Positions 32,542 through 42,989 of a DNA stretch of 64,000 nucleotides are shown one piece after another. A program made the translations under genes and the position numbers. The notes beneath the pieces are model-generated. The model did no database searches and had not been told where the DNA came from. It was given only the letters and a program-made list of their open reading frames with translations. The first letter of the stretch is position 1. The number at the start of each line of letters is the position of its first letter. Source of the stretch: Hyphomicrobiales bacterium (GTDB lineage Bacteria; Pseudomonadota; Alphaproteobacteria; Rhizobiales; Rhizobiaceae); NCBI GenBank assembly GCA_002401155.1, contig NVSG01000001.1, positions 1,127,051-1,191,050 on the forward strand, in the 5' to 3' direction.

Positions 32542-32779
32542 TTTTACTAGCCCTCCATGCTGATATTATTCGACGGTTATTATTGCGGTGGGTATAGACA
32601 ACGCACAGCACAACGCCATCATATGTGCCAAGCGCGATCAGGCGCTTTTCACCATAGTTCTTACGGGTATCAACCCGCTCTAAAACAGGGCTTCTGAATA
32701 TCTGGGACGCTTCCACAAAACCAATGCCATGTTTGGCAATGTTCATCGCTTCCTTATCCGCGTCCCATTCAAAGCCCAT
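32501..32779 (-). CDS. brnT: BrnT-family ribonuclease toxin
   Basis: 92-residue type II toxin with a RelE-like fold expected to cut RNA and arrest growth. FEWDADKEAMNIAKHGIGFVEASQIF is the conserved N-terminus, and GEKRLIALGTYDGVVLCVVYTHRNNNRRIISAWRASKNDRQIYEK holds the basic catalytic residues. Intact start and stop. It is the first gene of the pair and lies immediately beside lpdA, so the islet sits in the gap between TraB/GumN and the TCA cluster. Confidence 0.88.
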   Translation of the reverse strand: MGFEWDADKEAMNIAKHGIGFVEASQIFRSPVLERVDTRKNYGEKRLIALGTYDGVVLCVVYTHRNNNRRIISAWRASKNDRQIYEKACGQL

Positions 32780-32806
32780 ATCTTAATATAGGCGCTATCT
32801 ATACAT

Positions 32807-32818
32807 TTGTCTAGACAA
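32807..32818. promoter_or_regulatory. Palindrome upstream of brnT, candidate BrnA operator
   Basis: TTGTCTAGACAA is a perfect 12-base palindrome 28 bases upstream of the brnT ATG. BrnA proteins repress their own operon, so this is the natural candidate operator. A second, weaker inverted repeat (TATAG...CTATA) lies between it and the gene. Confidence 0.45.
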
Positions 32819-32825
32819 GCAAGAT

Positions 32826-34235
32826 TTACATATGAATAGGCTTGCCATAGGTTGCCATTGCAGCTTCGCGCACGGCTTCTGACATGCTTGGGTGCGCGTG
32901 GCAGGTTCTGGCTAGATCTTCGGATGAGCCGCCAAATTCCATCAGCACCGCCGCTTCGTGGATCATCTCGCCAGCACCAAAGCCGACAATGTGAACACCA
33001 AGCACCCGGTCCGTGTGCTTATCAGCCAAAAATTTGACGAAACCATCGGTTTTTTGCATGGCACGCGCACGGCCATTGGCTAAGAACGGATATTTTCCGC
33101 TATTATATTCAATGCCAGCAGCTTTTAATTCTTCCTCGGTTTTACCGACGGAGGCGACTTCCGGCGAGGTGTAAACGACCCCCGGAATAACATTGTAATT
33201 TACGTGTCCCGCTTGGCCTGCAAGGGTTTCGGCAACCGCAACGCCTTCATCTTCTGCCTTATGCGCCAGCATTGGGCCATCTATCACATCGCCAACGGCA
33301 TAAATGCCTTCGATATTGGTTTGCCAATGATCGTTGGTTTTGATTTTACCGCGATCCATTTCAACGCCGAGCGCTTCAAGACCCAGACCATCCGTGAAGG
33401 GTTTACGGCCCGTGGCAATCAGAACCACCGCAGCTTCCAGTGTCTCTGCGTCTCCGCCCTTGGCTGGTTCGAACGTCACAGCTGCGCCGCCATCGGAAGC
33501 AACAACGCCAGTCACTTTGGAGGATAATTTGAATTTTATGCCCTGTTTGGTGAGCATGCGTTGGAACTGTTTGGAAACATCATTATCCATCGGCCCCAAA
33601 ATACTATCGAGGTATTCAACCACCGTAACCTCGGTGCCAAGACGGCTCCAGACAGAACCAAGCTCCAACCCGATAACCCCGCCACCCACAACAATCATGG
33701 TTTTTGGAACTTCGGAAAGTTCCAGAGCACCGGTGGAAGAAACAATGATTTTTTCGTCTATTTCAACATCAACGCCGGGAATGCCGGCAACTTCTGAACC
33801 AGTGGCAATCACGATATTTTTGGCTTCAACTTCGGTGATTTTTCCCTCGTCATCGACAACCTCAACTTTGCCTGCCGCCACAACGCTGCCTAAACCGCGA
33901 AACGTATCGATCTTGTTTTTCTTGAACAGAAATTCGACCCCATCCACATTGGATTTAATGGTCGCTTCCTTATGGGCCATCATGGCTGCCAAATCGAGTT
34001 TGGGTTTACCCACCTTGACGCCAAGGCTATCAAGACCGCCCGCAACTTCGTGGAAAACTTCCGATGCATGAAGCAACGCTTTAGAAGGGATACAGCCCAC
34101 ATTCAGGCAGGTGCCGCCATAAGTCAGATTTTTCTCGACCACTGCGGTTTTCAGCCCCAGTTGGGCAGCCTTGATTGCGCAGACATAACCGCCGGGGCCG
34201 CTGCCAATAATCACTACATCATAAATATCGCTCAT
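32826..34235 (-). CDS. lpdA: Dihydrolipoyl dehydrogenase (E3)
   Basis: FAD enzyme that reoxidises lipoyl groups of 2-oxo-acid dehydrogenases with [20 protein letters not shown] is the FAD loop, [19 protein letters not shown] the redox disulphide, [15 protein letters not shown] the NAD loop and HAHPSMSEA the catalytic His-Glu pair. 469 residues. Its position after sucA-sucB makes it the E3 of 2-oxoglutarate dehydrogenase, though it may serve other complexes too. Confidence 0.96.
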   Translation of the reverse strand: MSDIYDVVIIGSGPGGYVCAIKAAQLGLKTAVVEKNLTYGGTCLNVGCIPSKALLHASEVFHEVAGGLDSLGVKVGKPKLDLAAMMAHKEATIKSNVDGVEFLFKKNKIDTFRGLGSVVAAGKVEVVDDEGKITEVEAKNIVIATGSEVAGIPGVDVEIDEKIIVSSTGALELSEVPKTMIVVGGGVIGLELGSVWSRLGTEVTVVEYLDSILGPMDNDVSKQFQRMLTKQGIKFKLSSKVTGVVASDGGAAVTFEPAKGGDAETLEAAVVLIATGRKPFTDGLGLEALGVEMDRGKIKTNDHWQTNIEGIYAVGDVIDGPMLAHKAEDEGVAVAETLAGQAGHVNYNVIPGVVYTSPEVASVGKTEEELKAAGIEYNSGKYPFLANGRARAMQKTDGFVKFLADKHTDRVLGVHIVGFGAGEMIHEAAVLMEFGGSSEDLARTCHAHPSMSEAVREAAMATYGKPIHM

Positions 34236-34260
34236 AAGTTTGCTCTTTTCTCAAAATAGT

Positions 34261-35004
34261 TCAGCGTCCGCCGGACACATCCAATATGGCTCCTGTCACA
34301 TAGGATGCTTCTTTTGACATCAGCCATATAATTGAATTTGCCACTTCTTCTGCGCTGCCTTCGCGCTGCATGGGAAGGGACGCCCTGACTTCTGCAACAC
34401 GGTCCGGTTGCCCGCCGCTCGCATGAATGTCTGTGGCAATAATACCGGGGCGCACCGCATTCACCCGAATATCTTCGGCCGCCACTTCCAGCGCCAGCCC
34501 CTTGGTAAAGCTATCAATTGCACCTTTTGAAGCTGCATAATCCACGTAATTATTCGGCGCACCAAGCAAAGCTGCCACCGAAGATAAATTGACGATCGCG
34601 CCGCCCTTGCCGCCATGCTTGGTCGACATGCGCTTAACTGCTTCGCGTGCGCATAAAATACTGCCCAAAACATTGACGTTCAGCATTTTGGAAATCCGCT
34701 CGGCAGAAAATTCATCCACCCTTGCAGCCTCGTCAACAATTCCGGCATTATTGATCAGCCCAACCAGAGAGCCTTGGGCGTCTGCCACTTCGAACATGCG
34801 TAGAATATCAGCCTCTTCCCCCACATCACCCTGAACAGCAACGGCACTGCCGCCCTTTTCAATCACCGCTTCAACCACCTCATCAGCGGCAAATTGATTG
34901 CCCACATAGTTGACGATGATCGTACGTGAAGGATCGGCCAAACCAATGGCACAAGCTGCACCAATTCCGCGACTTCCACCTGTGATGACGATAACATCTG
35001 ACAT
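34261..35004 (-). CDS. SDR-family oxidoreductase
   Basis: NAD(P)-dependent short-chain dehydrogenase of 247 residues. Nucleotide loop GGSRGIGAA, NNAG in LINNAGIVD, catalytic Ser in NLSSVAAL and YAASK in VDYAASKG. ATG and GTG starts are well placed at 35004. It lies between sucB and lpdA; SDR genes occur at this place in other Hyphomicrobiales. The substrate is not predictable from the motifs. It ends 25 bases before lpdA starts and so is probably cotranscribed. Confidence 0.88.
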   Translation of the reverse strand: MSDVIVITGGSRGIGAACAIGLADPSRTIIVNYVGNQFAADEVVEAVIEKGGSAVAVQGDVGEEADILRMFEVADAQGSLVGLINNAGIVDEAARVDEFSAERISKMLNVNVLGSILCAREAVKRMSTKHGGKGGAIVNLSSVAALLGAPNNYVDYAASKGAIDSFTKGLALEVAAEDIRVNAVRPGIIATDIHASGGQPDRVAEVRASLPMQREGSAEEVANSIIWLMSKEASYVTGAILDVSGGR

Positions 35005-35034
35005 AAGGGTTACTCCGAAATAGGAGGCTCCAAC

Positions 35035-35424
35035 CTAGGCAAGCAATTGCCAAAGGATGATGGCCATGCCAATGGTTGAAATGAACCAGATGATCGAGCG
35101 GATAAATGGAATTCCCGCAACATAGGCTGGCACATAGGCCACGCGGCCCCAGAAATAAATCTGCGCACCAAGCGCCGTCATTTCATTGACTTTTCCGGTA
35201 TAAAGACCAATCAACACAAGCGCTGCAAAAGGCGGCATGGTTTCAAGCAAATTATAATATGCTCTCTCCAAACGCCCGCCAATAACACCCGGTTCAGGAT
35301 CTTCGTCACGCGCACCAATTGCATGACCCGCTCCAAAATCCAGCAGCCCGGAGCCCATATGCGCAAGCAACTGCACAAAAAACAGCACGACCGTATAAAG
35401 CAACATTGTTAGTTCAACCGACAT
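35035..35424 (-). CDS. MAPEG-family membrane protein
   Basis: 129-residue protein with four predicted membrane helices. The pattern ARDEDPEPGVIGGRLERAYYNLLETMPPFAALVLIG is the conserved MAPEG segment (E-R-A-x-x-N-x-x-E), followed by GRVAYVPAYVAGIPFIRSIIWFIST. Bacterial members are of mostly unknown function; eukaryotic relatives act on leukotrienes and glutathione. It sits in the TCA gene string between sucB and the SDR gene. Confidence 0.88.
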   Translation of the reverse strand: MSVELTMLLYTVVLFFVQLLAHMGSGLLDFGAGHAIGARDEDPEPGVIGGRLERAYYNLLETMPPFAALVLIGLYTGKVNEMTALGAQIYFWGRVAYVPAYVAGIPFIRSIIWFISTIGMAIILWQLLA

Positions 35425-35469
35425 GATATTTTCCTTGTTTTGCCAAGTTCAGGATGAGATCACCAATTT

Positions 35470-36675
35470 TTACAGATCAAGCACCAGACGCTCAGGGTCT
35501 TCCAGACTTTCCTTAACCCGCACGAGGAAGGTCACGGCTTCTTTGCCATCAACAATCCGGTGATCATAAGAAAGCGCCAGATACATCATTGGGCGGATAA
35601 CGACTTCTCCGTCCACGGCCACAGGGCGCGGTTGAATTTTATGCATGCCGAGAATGCCTGATTGCGGGGCATTCAAAATAGGTGTCGACATCAACGAGCC
35701 ATAAACCCCGCCATTGGAAATGGTGAAAGTACCGCCCTGCATATCTGCCATGGTGAGTGCGCCATCACGGGCTTTGCGGCCCAGATTACCAATTTCTTTT
35801 TCCACATCAGCAATCGACATCCGGTCGGCATTGCGCACCACCGGCACCACCAAACCTTTGTCCGTACCAACGGCCACACCAATATGGCAGAATTTCTTAT
35901 AGATGATATCGGTGCCATCAATCTCGGCATTGACCGAAGGAATTTCTTCCAGCGCATGGCAAATAGCCCGGGTGAAAAAACCCATAAAGCCAAGCTTCAC
36001 GCCATGCTTTTTCTCAAATAATTCCTTGTATTTTTTGCGCAGCTCCATGACGGCTGTCATATCCACCTCGTTAAAGGTGGTGAGCATGGCAGCAGTATTT
36101 TGTGCGTCTTTCAGGCGGCGGGCAATCGTCAGGCGAAGCCTCGTCATTTTTACCCGCTCTTCAACAGGACCTTCTTCGCTTGAAGCGGGCACAGGGGCGG
36201 CAGGGGCAGGACTTGCAGCATCGACCGATTTGACCGTTTCAGCCTTCATCACATCTTCTTTGAGAACCTGACCACGTTTTCCAGAGCCTGCAACATCACC
36301 ATCGCCCAGACCTTTTTCGGTCATCATTTTTTGGGCGGCAGGAGATGCCGGCATGCCAGATGATGCTTCCGCAGGCGCAGGAACTTCTGCAGCGGGAGCT
36401 GTTTCTACGGCAGGGGCGGCTGAAGTTTCGCCCGCAGCACCCTCTTCAAAATGTGCCAGCAAAGCATCAATTTCAACGTTTTCACCGTCAGGTGCAACAA
36501 TCTCGACCAGCACACCATCGGCAGGTGCAAGAATTTCCTGAGCAACCTTATCGGTTTCAAGCTCCACCAAAGGCTCATCCGCCTTCACCGCTTCGCCAAC
36601 CTGTTTCAGCCATTGGCCAACGGTTGCTTCGGTTACAGATTCGCCCATAATTGGTACGCGAATTTCAGTCGCCAT
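35470..36675 (-). CDS. sucB: 2-oxoglutarate dehydrogenase E2 (dihydrolipoyl succinyltransferase)
   Basis: Core subunit of the 2-oxoglutarate dehydrogenase complex. The single lipoyl domain (1-77) has the lipoylated Lys in [11 protein letters not shown]. An Ala/Pro linker leads to the E1/E3-binding domain ([15 protein letters not shown]...[11 protein letters not shown]). The catalytic domain ends [21 protein letters not shown] with the active-site His. 401 residues. It follows sucA after 71 bases and is in the same transcription direction. Confidence 0.96.
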   Translation of the reverse strand: MATEIRVPIMGESVTEATVGQWLKQVGEAVKADEPLVELETDKVAQEILAPADGVLVEIVAPDGENVEIDALLAHFEEGAAGETSAAPAVETAPAAEVPAPAEASSGMPASPAAQKMMTEKGLGDGDVAGSGKRGQVLKEDVMKAETVKSVDAASPAPAAPVPASSEEGPVEERVKMTRLRLTIARRLKDAQNTAAMLTTFNEVDMTAVMELRKKYKELFEKKHGVKLGFMGFFTRAICHALEEIPSVNAEIDGTDIIYKKFCHIGVAVGTDKGLVVPVVRNADRMSIADVEKEIGNLGRKARDGALTMADMQGGTFTISNGGVYGSLMSTPILNAPQSGILGMHKIQPRPVAVDGEVVIRPMMYLALSYDHRIVDGKEAVTFLVRVKESLEDPERLVLDL

Positions 36676-36746
36676 GGTTCAATGCCCTTTTATGCTTTGA
36701 TTATTGGAGTGTTGTTTCATGCCTAGCTCATTCCTCGAATTTTGAT

Positions 36747-39722
36747 CTATTCACCAAGCGCATCTTCTAAAAACGCTTCCAGCTGCGCCAGATGTTTTGA
36801 CATCAGACCCGTTGCCGGAGAAGCAGACGCTGGACGCCCTGCATAGCGAGCCCGTTTGTGCTTTGCTTCAATATGGTTGAAGACCCATTCAAGATAAGGT
36901 TCGATGAAGGACCAGCTGCCCATATTTTTGGGCTCTTCCTGACACCAGACAAATTCAGCTTGCTTGAAGCGAGTTAGTTCCGTGATCAGCGCTTTGGCCG
37001 GGAAAGGATATAACTGTTCCAGACGTAGGAGATAAATATCATTAATCTCGCGCTTTTCGCGTTCCTCATAGAGGTCGTAATAAACCTTGCCGGAACAAAG
37101 CACCACGCGCTTGATTTTGTCATCCTTGGCAAGCTTGATCGTCTCTCCTTTTTTAAATTCCGCATCATCCCATAACAGACGGTGGAAAACGCTGTCCTCA
37201 GACATTTCAGAAAGTTCTGATACTGCCCGCTTATGACGCAATAAAGATTTAGGCGTCATGATAATCAACGGTTTGCGGAATTCGCGGTGCAACTGACGGC
37301 GCAGAACATGAAAATAATTGGAAGGCGTTGTGCAGTTTACAATCTGCATATTGTCTTCCGCACAGAGCTGCAAGAACCGTTCCAGCCGTGCAGATGAATG
37401 TTCCGGTCCCTGACCTTCATAGCCGTGAGGCAATAGCATTGTCAGCCCGCTCATGCGCAGCCATTTGCGCTCGCCCGAGGAAATAAACTGATCAATGATC
37501 ACCTGCGCCCCATTGACGAAATCGCCAAACTGGCCTTCCCAAATGGTCGCCGCATCAGGGTTTGCCAGTGAATAACCGTACTCATAACCAAGCACCGCTT
37601 CTTCCGACAGCATCGAGTTGATGACTTCATAATCACCCTGATCATCCGACAAGGTATTCAAAGGAATATAGCGAGTTTCATCATCCTGATCATAAACCAC
37701 CGAATGGCGCTGAACAAAGGTGCCACGTTCCACATCCTGACCGGAAAGGCGTACTTTATGGCCTTCAAGCATCAGCGAGCCAAAGGCCAGTGCTTCGGCC
37801 ATGGCCCAATTGATGTTCTTGCCTGTTTTGATCATTTCCGCCCGACCATCAAAGAAACGTTTGATGGTCTTATGCATGTTGAAATTCTCAGGTATCGCAG
37901 AGATTTTAGTGCCAATCTCTTTCAAGGTTTTCAAAGGAATACCGGTTTTACCCCGGCGTGGTTCCTCCTCATGGTCGGCAACTTTCATGCGCGACCAGGC
38001 ACCATCAAGCCAATCTGCTTTGTCAGGTTTATAGGATTGACCGGCAGTAAATTCATCTTCCAGATACTGGCGCCACTGCGCTTTCATATCGCTGAATTCA
38101 TCTTCGGTGACTAGCCCTTCTTCAATCAGGCGCTTACCATAAATCTCGGTAATTGTCGGATGGGAGCCGATTTTTTTGTACATCAAAGGCTGGGTAAACG
38201 AAGGATCATCGCCCTCATTGTGGCCATAGCGACGATAGCAGAACATATCGATCACAACAGGTTTCTGGAATATCTGGCGAAACTCCATCGCAACTTTCGC
38301 AGCAAACGTCACCGCTTCCGGGTCATCCCCATTCACATGGAAAATCGGCGTTTCAATCATCTTCGCCATGTCGGAAGGATAAGGTGATGAGCGCGAAAAA
38401 CGCGGATTGGTGGTAAAACCAATCTGGTTATTGATGATAAAGTGCAAAGAGCCGCCAGTGCGGTGCCCTTTCAGACCGGAAAGCCCGAAACATTCAGCCA
38501 CAACGCCTTGACCCGCAAAAGCTGCATCCCCGTGGATAAGCAGAGGCAAAACCGTATCGCGCTGACGCGTACCATCTTCCCGCGCTTCTTCAATTAAATC
38601 CTGCTTCGCCCGCGCTTTGCCAAGCACTACCGGGTTAACAATTTCCAGATGGGACGGATTGGCCGTCAGGGACAAATGCACTTTGTTATTATCAAACACA
38701 CGATCAGAAGAAGCGCCGAGGTGATATTTCACATCGCCCGAACCTTCAACTTCATCAGGCTTATAAGAACCGCCCTTAAATTCGTGAAAAATCGCCCGGT
38801 GTGGTTTTGCCATCACATTGGAAAGCACATTGAGACGCCCACGGTGAGCCATACCAAAGACAACTTCTTTCAGACCCATCTGGCCGCCACGCTTGATGAT
38901 CTGCTCAAGCGCTGGAATTAGTGATTCCCCGCCATCAAGACCAAAACGCTTAGTGCCTTTATATTTCACATCAAGATATTGCTCAAAGCCTTCCGCCTCA
39001 ATCAACTTGTTGAGGATGGCTTTTTTACCTTCGGCGGTAAAAGCAACGCCCTTATCTGGCCCCTCGATGCGTTCCTGCAGCCAACCCTTTTCCTGCGGAT
39101 TGGAGATATGCATGAATTCCACACCCATGGTCGAACAATAGGTGCGTTGCAAAATTTCGAGCATTTCCGGGATCGTGGCAAATTCCAGACCGAGCATAAA
39201 GTCGATGAAAATCTTGCGATCATAATCAGCTTCCGCAAAACCATAGGTGGAAGGATGCAATTCATTATGGGCTTCGCGGGTGCGCGCAATGCCAAGTGGA
39301 TCAAGGTCCGCATGTAAATGGCCGCGCATACGATAGGCGCGGATCATCATAATGGCACTGACAGAATCGCGCGTCGCGCGTTGGACATCGGCACCATTAA
39401 CCTCAGCACCACTTACGCTGGCCGCAGCTTTGATCTTATCGCCCACATGGATTTCAATTTCGCCCCAATCGCCATCAAGCGCCGAGACCAGTTCGCCATT
39501 GGCATGGATCGGCCAACTGGCTTTTTTCCAGGATGCGCCTCTGGCATTTTTGACAACATCATCCCCGTCATCATTCAACTGGGAGAAAAACTCCTGCCAG
39601 TCCGAACTTACCGATGTGGGGTTTTGTTGATATTGGGCATATAATTCTTCGAGATAGCCAGCATTTCCTCCGTAGAGAAATGAGGTTTGTTCGAACACTT
39701 CATTAGCTTCTTCACGCGCCAT
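36747..39722 (-). CDS. sucA: 2-oxoglutarate dehydrogenase E1
   Basis: Thiamine-diphosphate decarboxylase subunit of the 2-oxoglutarate dehydrogenase complex, 991 residues. The start ATG 39722 gives MAREEANEVFEQTSFLYGGNAGYLEELYAQY, the family's usual N-terminus; the frame is open to 39788, but those residues are not conserved. GMAHRGRLNVLSNV and HGDAAFAGQGVVAE with NNQIGFTT are cofactor-binding segments. LPHGYEGQGPEHSSAR and CTTPSNYFHVLRRQ mark the C-terminal half. sucCD, which usually lies between mdh and sucA, is absent here. Confidence 0.96.
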   Translation of the reverse strand: MAREEANEVFEQTSFLYGGNAGYLEELYAQYQQNPTSVSSDWQEFFSQLNDDGDDVVKNARGASWKKASWPIHANGELVSALDGDWGEIEIHVGDKIKAAASVSGAEVNGADVQRATRDSVSAIMMIRAYRMRGHLHADLDPLGIARTREAHNELHPSTYGFAEADYDRKIFIDFMLGLEFATIPEMLEILQRTYCSTMGVEFMHISNPQEKGWLQERIEGPDKGVAFTAEGKKAILNKLIEAEGFEQYLDVKYKGTKRFGLDGGESLIPALEQIIKRGGQMGLKEVVFGMAHRGRLNVLSNVMAKPHRAIFHEFKGGSYKPDEVEGSGDVKYHLGASSDRVFDNNKVHLSLTANPSHLEIVNPVVLGKARAKQDLIEEAREDGTRQRDTVLPLLIHGDAAFAGQGVVAECFGLSGLKGHRTGGSLHFIINNQIGFTTNPRFSRSSPYPSDMAKMIETPIFHVNGDDPEAVTFAAKVAMEFRQIFQKPVVIDMFCYRRYGHNEGDDPSFTQPLMYKKIGSHPTITEIYGKRLIEEGLVTEDEFSDMKAQWRQYLEDEFTAGQSYKPDKADWLDGAWSRMKVADHEEEPRRGKTGIPLKTLKEIGTKISAIPENFNMHKTIKRFFDGRAEMIKTGKNINWAMAEALAFGSLMLEGHKVRLSGQDVERGTFVQRHSVVYDQDDETRYIPLNTLSDDQGDYEVINSMLSEEAVLGYEYGYSLANPDAATIWEGQFGDFVNGAQVIIDQFISSGERKWLRMSGLTMLLPHGYEGQGPEHSSARLERFLQLCAEDNMQIVNCTTPSNYFHVLRRQLHREFRKPLIIMTPKSLLRHKRAVSELSEMSEDSVFHRLLWDDAEFKKGETIKLAKDDKIKRVVLCSGKVYYDLYEEREKREINDIYLLRLEQLYPFPAKALITELTRFKQAEFVWCQEEPKNMGSWSFIEPYLEWVFNHIEAKHKRARYAGRPASASPATGLMSKHLAQLEAFLEDALGE

Positions 39723-39799
39723 GATATTAAACGGGTCCTTGCCCGCCTCCTCGATTTTAATGCCTGCAATTGATCCGCCAAAAACCAATCACAATTTGC

Positions 39800-39830
39800 T
39801 GCGCAAGGTTTAGAATTTTAACCTTGCGCA
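39800..39830. other. Stem-loop between mdh and sucA
   Basis: Perfect 11-base inverted repeat TGCGCAAGGTT/AACCTTGCGCA with a 9-base loop, in the 122-base gap between mdh and sucA. There is no T run on either strand, so it is more likely an mRNA processing or stabilising element, or a scar of lost genes, than a simple terminator. Confidence 0.55.
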
Positions 39831-39844
39831 AGCATTGTTATTGC

Positions 39845-40879
<1,035 letters not shown>

Positions 40880-40952
40880 TTAACGAAATTGGAGAAATAT
40901 TACAAGTAGCTCTTTTGTACACAATGATTTCAATCACTTAACAATAAACACA

Positions 40953-40968
40953 CTTACGTAAACGTAAG
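40953..40968. promoter_or_regulatory. Inverted repeat upstream of mdh, candidate operator
   Basis: CTTACGT-AA-ACGTAAG, perfect 7-base arms with a 2-base spacer, 146-161 bases before the mdh ATG. A weaker version recurs at 40823-40838. The TTACGTnnACGTAA pattern resembles operators of LiuR-type MerR regulators as I recall them, but the regulator here is unknown. Confidence 0.5.
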
Positions 40969-41033
40969 AATTTTACTTTGAAATCGTTTTGAAATCGAGG
41001 GTGATTATCCAAAACTTCCGTAGAGTCAGAGAC

Positions 41034-42212
41034 TTAGACGGAATTCGCTTCCTGGCCAGCCAGATAATCCATGGATTGCATCTCGATCAGCCGTGAAGCA
41101 GTGCGTTCAAACTCAAATGCTGCCGTCCCGCTTGTTGCCTGATAAAGCGCATCGGGCTCAGCCGCCGCTGAAACCACCAGCCTGATATGATTATCGTATA
41201 ATGTATCAATCAGCAGGATAAAGCGCTTGGCAGCGTTCCGCTCAGCAGCGCCCATCACCGGCACACCGTCAATAAGCAGGGTATGGAACTGCCGGGCAAT
41301 GGCCAGATAATCCGCAGCCCCCCGTGGTTCTTCGCACAATTCAGCAAACGACATGCGAGCGACACCGCGCTCGGCTTTGGCAATATGCAATTGCCTGCCC
41401 TTGATCTCGATTGTCTGCGAACCACCCTCTTTAGTGCCACTCAACCGAAGCCACGCATCATCCATCGCTTGTTCTGAAGCCCCATCCAACGGGGTTAGAT
41501 AAACCGGTGCCCGGTTTAATTTTTCCAGCCGATAATCTGTGCGGGCATCCAGTTCAAAAATCTGCACATGGGATTTCAAAATCTCAATAAACGGCAGGAA
41601 CAGTGACCGGTTCAAGCCTTCCAAATAAAGGTTCTCCGGCGCCACATTGGAGGTCGCAACCACCACCACACCGTTTTGAAACAGTTCGGCAAACAGCCGC
41701 CCCAGCAACATCGCATCGGCAATATCAGTCACCGAAAACTCGTCAAAGCATAAAACCTCAACCGCATCGCAAAGCGCTCGCGCCACCGGAGGGATAGGGT
41801 CCTTCTCTTCAACCTCACCGGCTTTAAAGGCCTCGCGATGCGCGTGAATGCGCTCATGCATATCCTGCATAAAATCGTTGAAATGGACCCTTTTGCATTG
41901 TTTGAAAGGAATTTGTTCAAAGAACAAATCCATCAACATGGATTTTCCTCGCCCGACAGAACCCCAGATATAAATACCTTTGAGCGGTTCGCTGGATTTA
42001 GCACCCCGGCCAAACAACCAGCCAAGGGAACTGGATTTCGAAGAAAGGTGCTTTTTATCAAGTGCCACCAGCAAGGCTTCAAGATGATGAACCAGACCTA
42101 ATTGAACCGGATCATTTTCAATGGTGCCAGCTTTCACAAGCGCCGCATAAGCGTCGCGCATCCTGCGCCCAACCAGATCAGAAACACCGTCATCTAGGGA
42201 AGCGCTGGTCAC
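41034..42212 (-). CDS. zapE: ZapE/AFG1-like ATPase
   Basis: P-loop ATPase associated with cell division in gamma- and alphaproteobacteria and with mitochondrial respiratory assembly in eukaryotes (Afg1). Walker A GSVGRGKSMLMDLFF, Walker B VLCFDEFSVTDIADAMLLGRLF, and sensor region VVVVATSNVAPENLY are intact. 392 residues. It sits upstream of mdh in the same direction, as in many Hyphomicrobiales, with 170 bases between that hold the candidate mdh operators. Confidence 0.93.
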   Translation of the reverse strand: MTSASLDDGVSDLVGRRMRDAYAALVKAGTIENDPVQLGLVHHLEALLVALDKKHLSSKSSSLGWLFGRGAKSSEPLKGIYIWGSVGRGKSMLMDLFFEQIPFKQCKRVHFNDFMQDMHERIHAHREAFKAGEVEEKDPIPPVARALCDAVEVLCFDEFSVTDIADAMLLGRLFAELFQNGVVVVATSNVAPENLYLEGLNRSLFLPFIEILKSHVQIFELDARTDYRLEKLNRAPVYLTPLDGASEQAMDDAWLRLSGTKEGGSQTIEIKGRQLHIAKAERGVARMSFAELCEEPRGAADYLAIARQFHTLLIDGVPVMGAAERNAAKRFILLIDTLYDNHIRLVVSAAAEPDALYQATSGTAAFEFERTASRLIEMQSMDYLAGQEANSV

Positions 42213-42235
42213 TTTTTATAGTCTTTCAGCTGATA

Positions 42236-42760
42236 TTATCTTGAAAACGCGATGGGTTTTCCAGAAGCGGTCGTGCCGTCATAGCGAACCGGGCTGGAAG
42301 AATAGAGGCTAGCCACCTGATCGCCGGACCGGTTGAACAGCAAAACCCGTTGCCCTTTTACATCCCACGCCCCGATGGTCTTGATCTCTTCTGAATTGCA
42401 CCGGCGCGTCGTGGCACGATATCCACCATCCCATTTGGTAAAGGCCAAAATGAGAATGCATTGGGAATTATCCGAAGGCACAGTCCATGAACCAGCCATG
42501 CCCTCACGGGTGATTTGCCGGCCACCTTCTGGTGGCGGCGTAAGATTTGCGACCTGTTGATTGGTATTGGCCTCACCAGCATTTTGAATCTCAGGATTGA
42601 TGCCATCGGCAGGCTGCAATTCACCCGAAGTCACAGGCTCCGTCGGCGAAGATAGCAACGCCTGAGGCCGGGTATTTTGAGAAAACGAACTGATCGACCG
42701 GTTACAACCGGAAGCTGCCAGCAAAACGCCCAGCAAAGCAAAATATTTTAACCCATTCAT
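42236..42760 (-). CDS. Omp19-like outer-membrane lipoprotein (AprI/Inh family)
   Basis: About 174 residues from ATG 42760, which has AAAGGG 8 bases upstream. The signal peptide ends in lipobox AASGC. After a Pro/Ser-rich linker comes the Inh domain: GMAGSWTVPSDNSQCILILA, two Cys (SQC and RRC) and the closing VASLYSSSPVRYDGTTASGKPIAFSR, very like Brucella Omp19. Inh-family proteins inhibit metalloproteases, and Omp19 also inhibits serine proteases. It ends 23 bases upstream of the zapE start codon, on the same strand. Confidence 0.85.
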   Translation of the reverse strand: MNGLKYFALLGVLLAASGCNRSISSFSQNTRPQALLSSPTEPVTSGELQPADGINPEIQNAGEANTNQQVANLTPPPEGGRQITREGMAGSWTVPSDNSQCILILAFTKWDGGYRATTRRCNSEEIKTIGAWDVKGQRVLLFNRSGDQVASLYSSSPVRYDGTTASGKPIAFSR

Positions 42761-42989
42761 CTTCGTGCCCTTTAGTGCCCTATTCAAAGACCTGCATTCC
42801 TAACGCCTATATTCCCAACGCATGAAAATACGAATTGTTTACGCCGTAATTATGGCAATCACCATACGAAAACAAGGTAAACCATTGCTTAAACAAGCCC
42901 AAAACCGAAGCCCTTCCGCTTTTTAACAGAATCACTCCGACAATGAAGCCTAGGCTTCTGAAGATAAGAAAGATACGTGAACGGAGAAA

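Noticed and set aside
42822-42926. 34-codon plus-strand frame between the Omp19-like gene and msrA
   Set aside because: No ribosome site, no similarity recognised, basic composition expected by chance.
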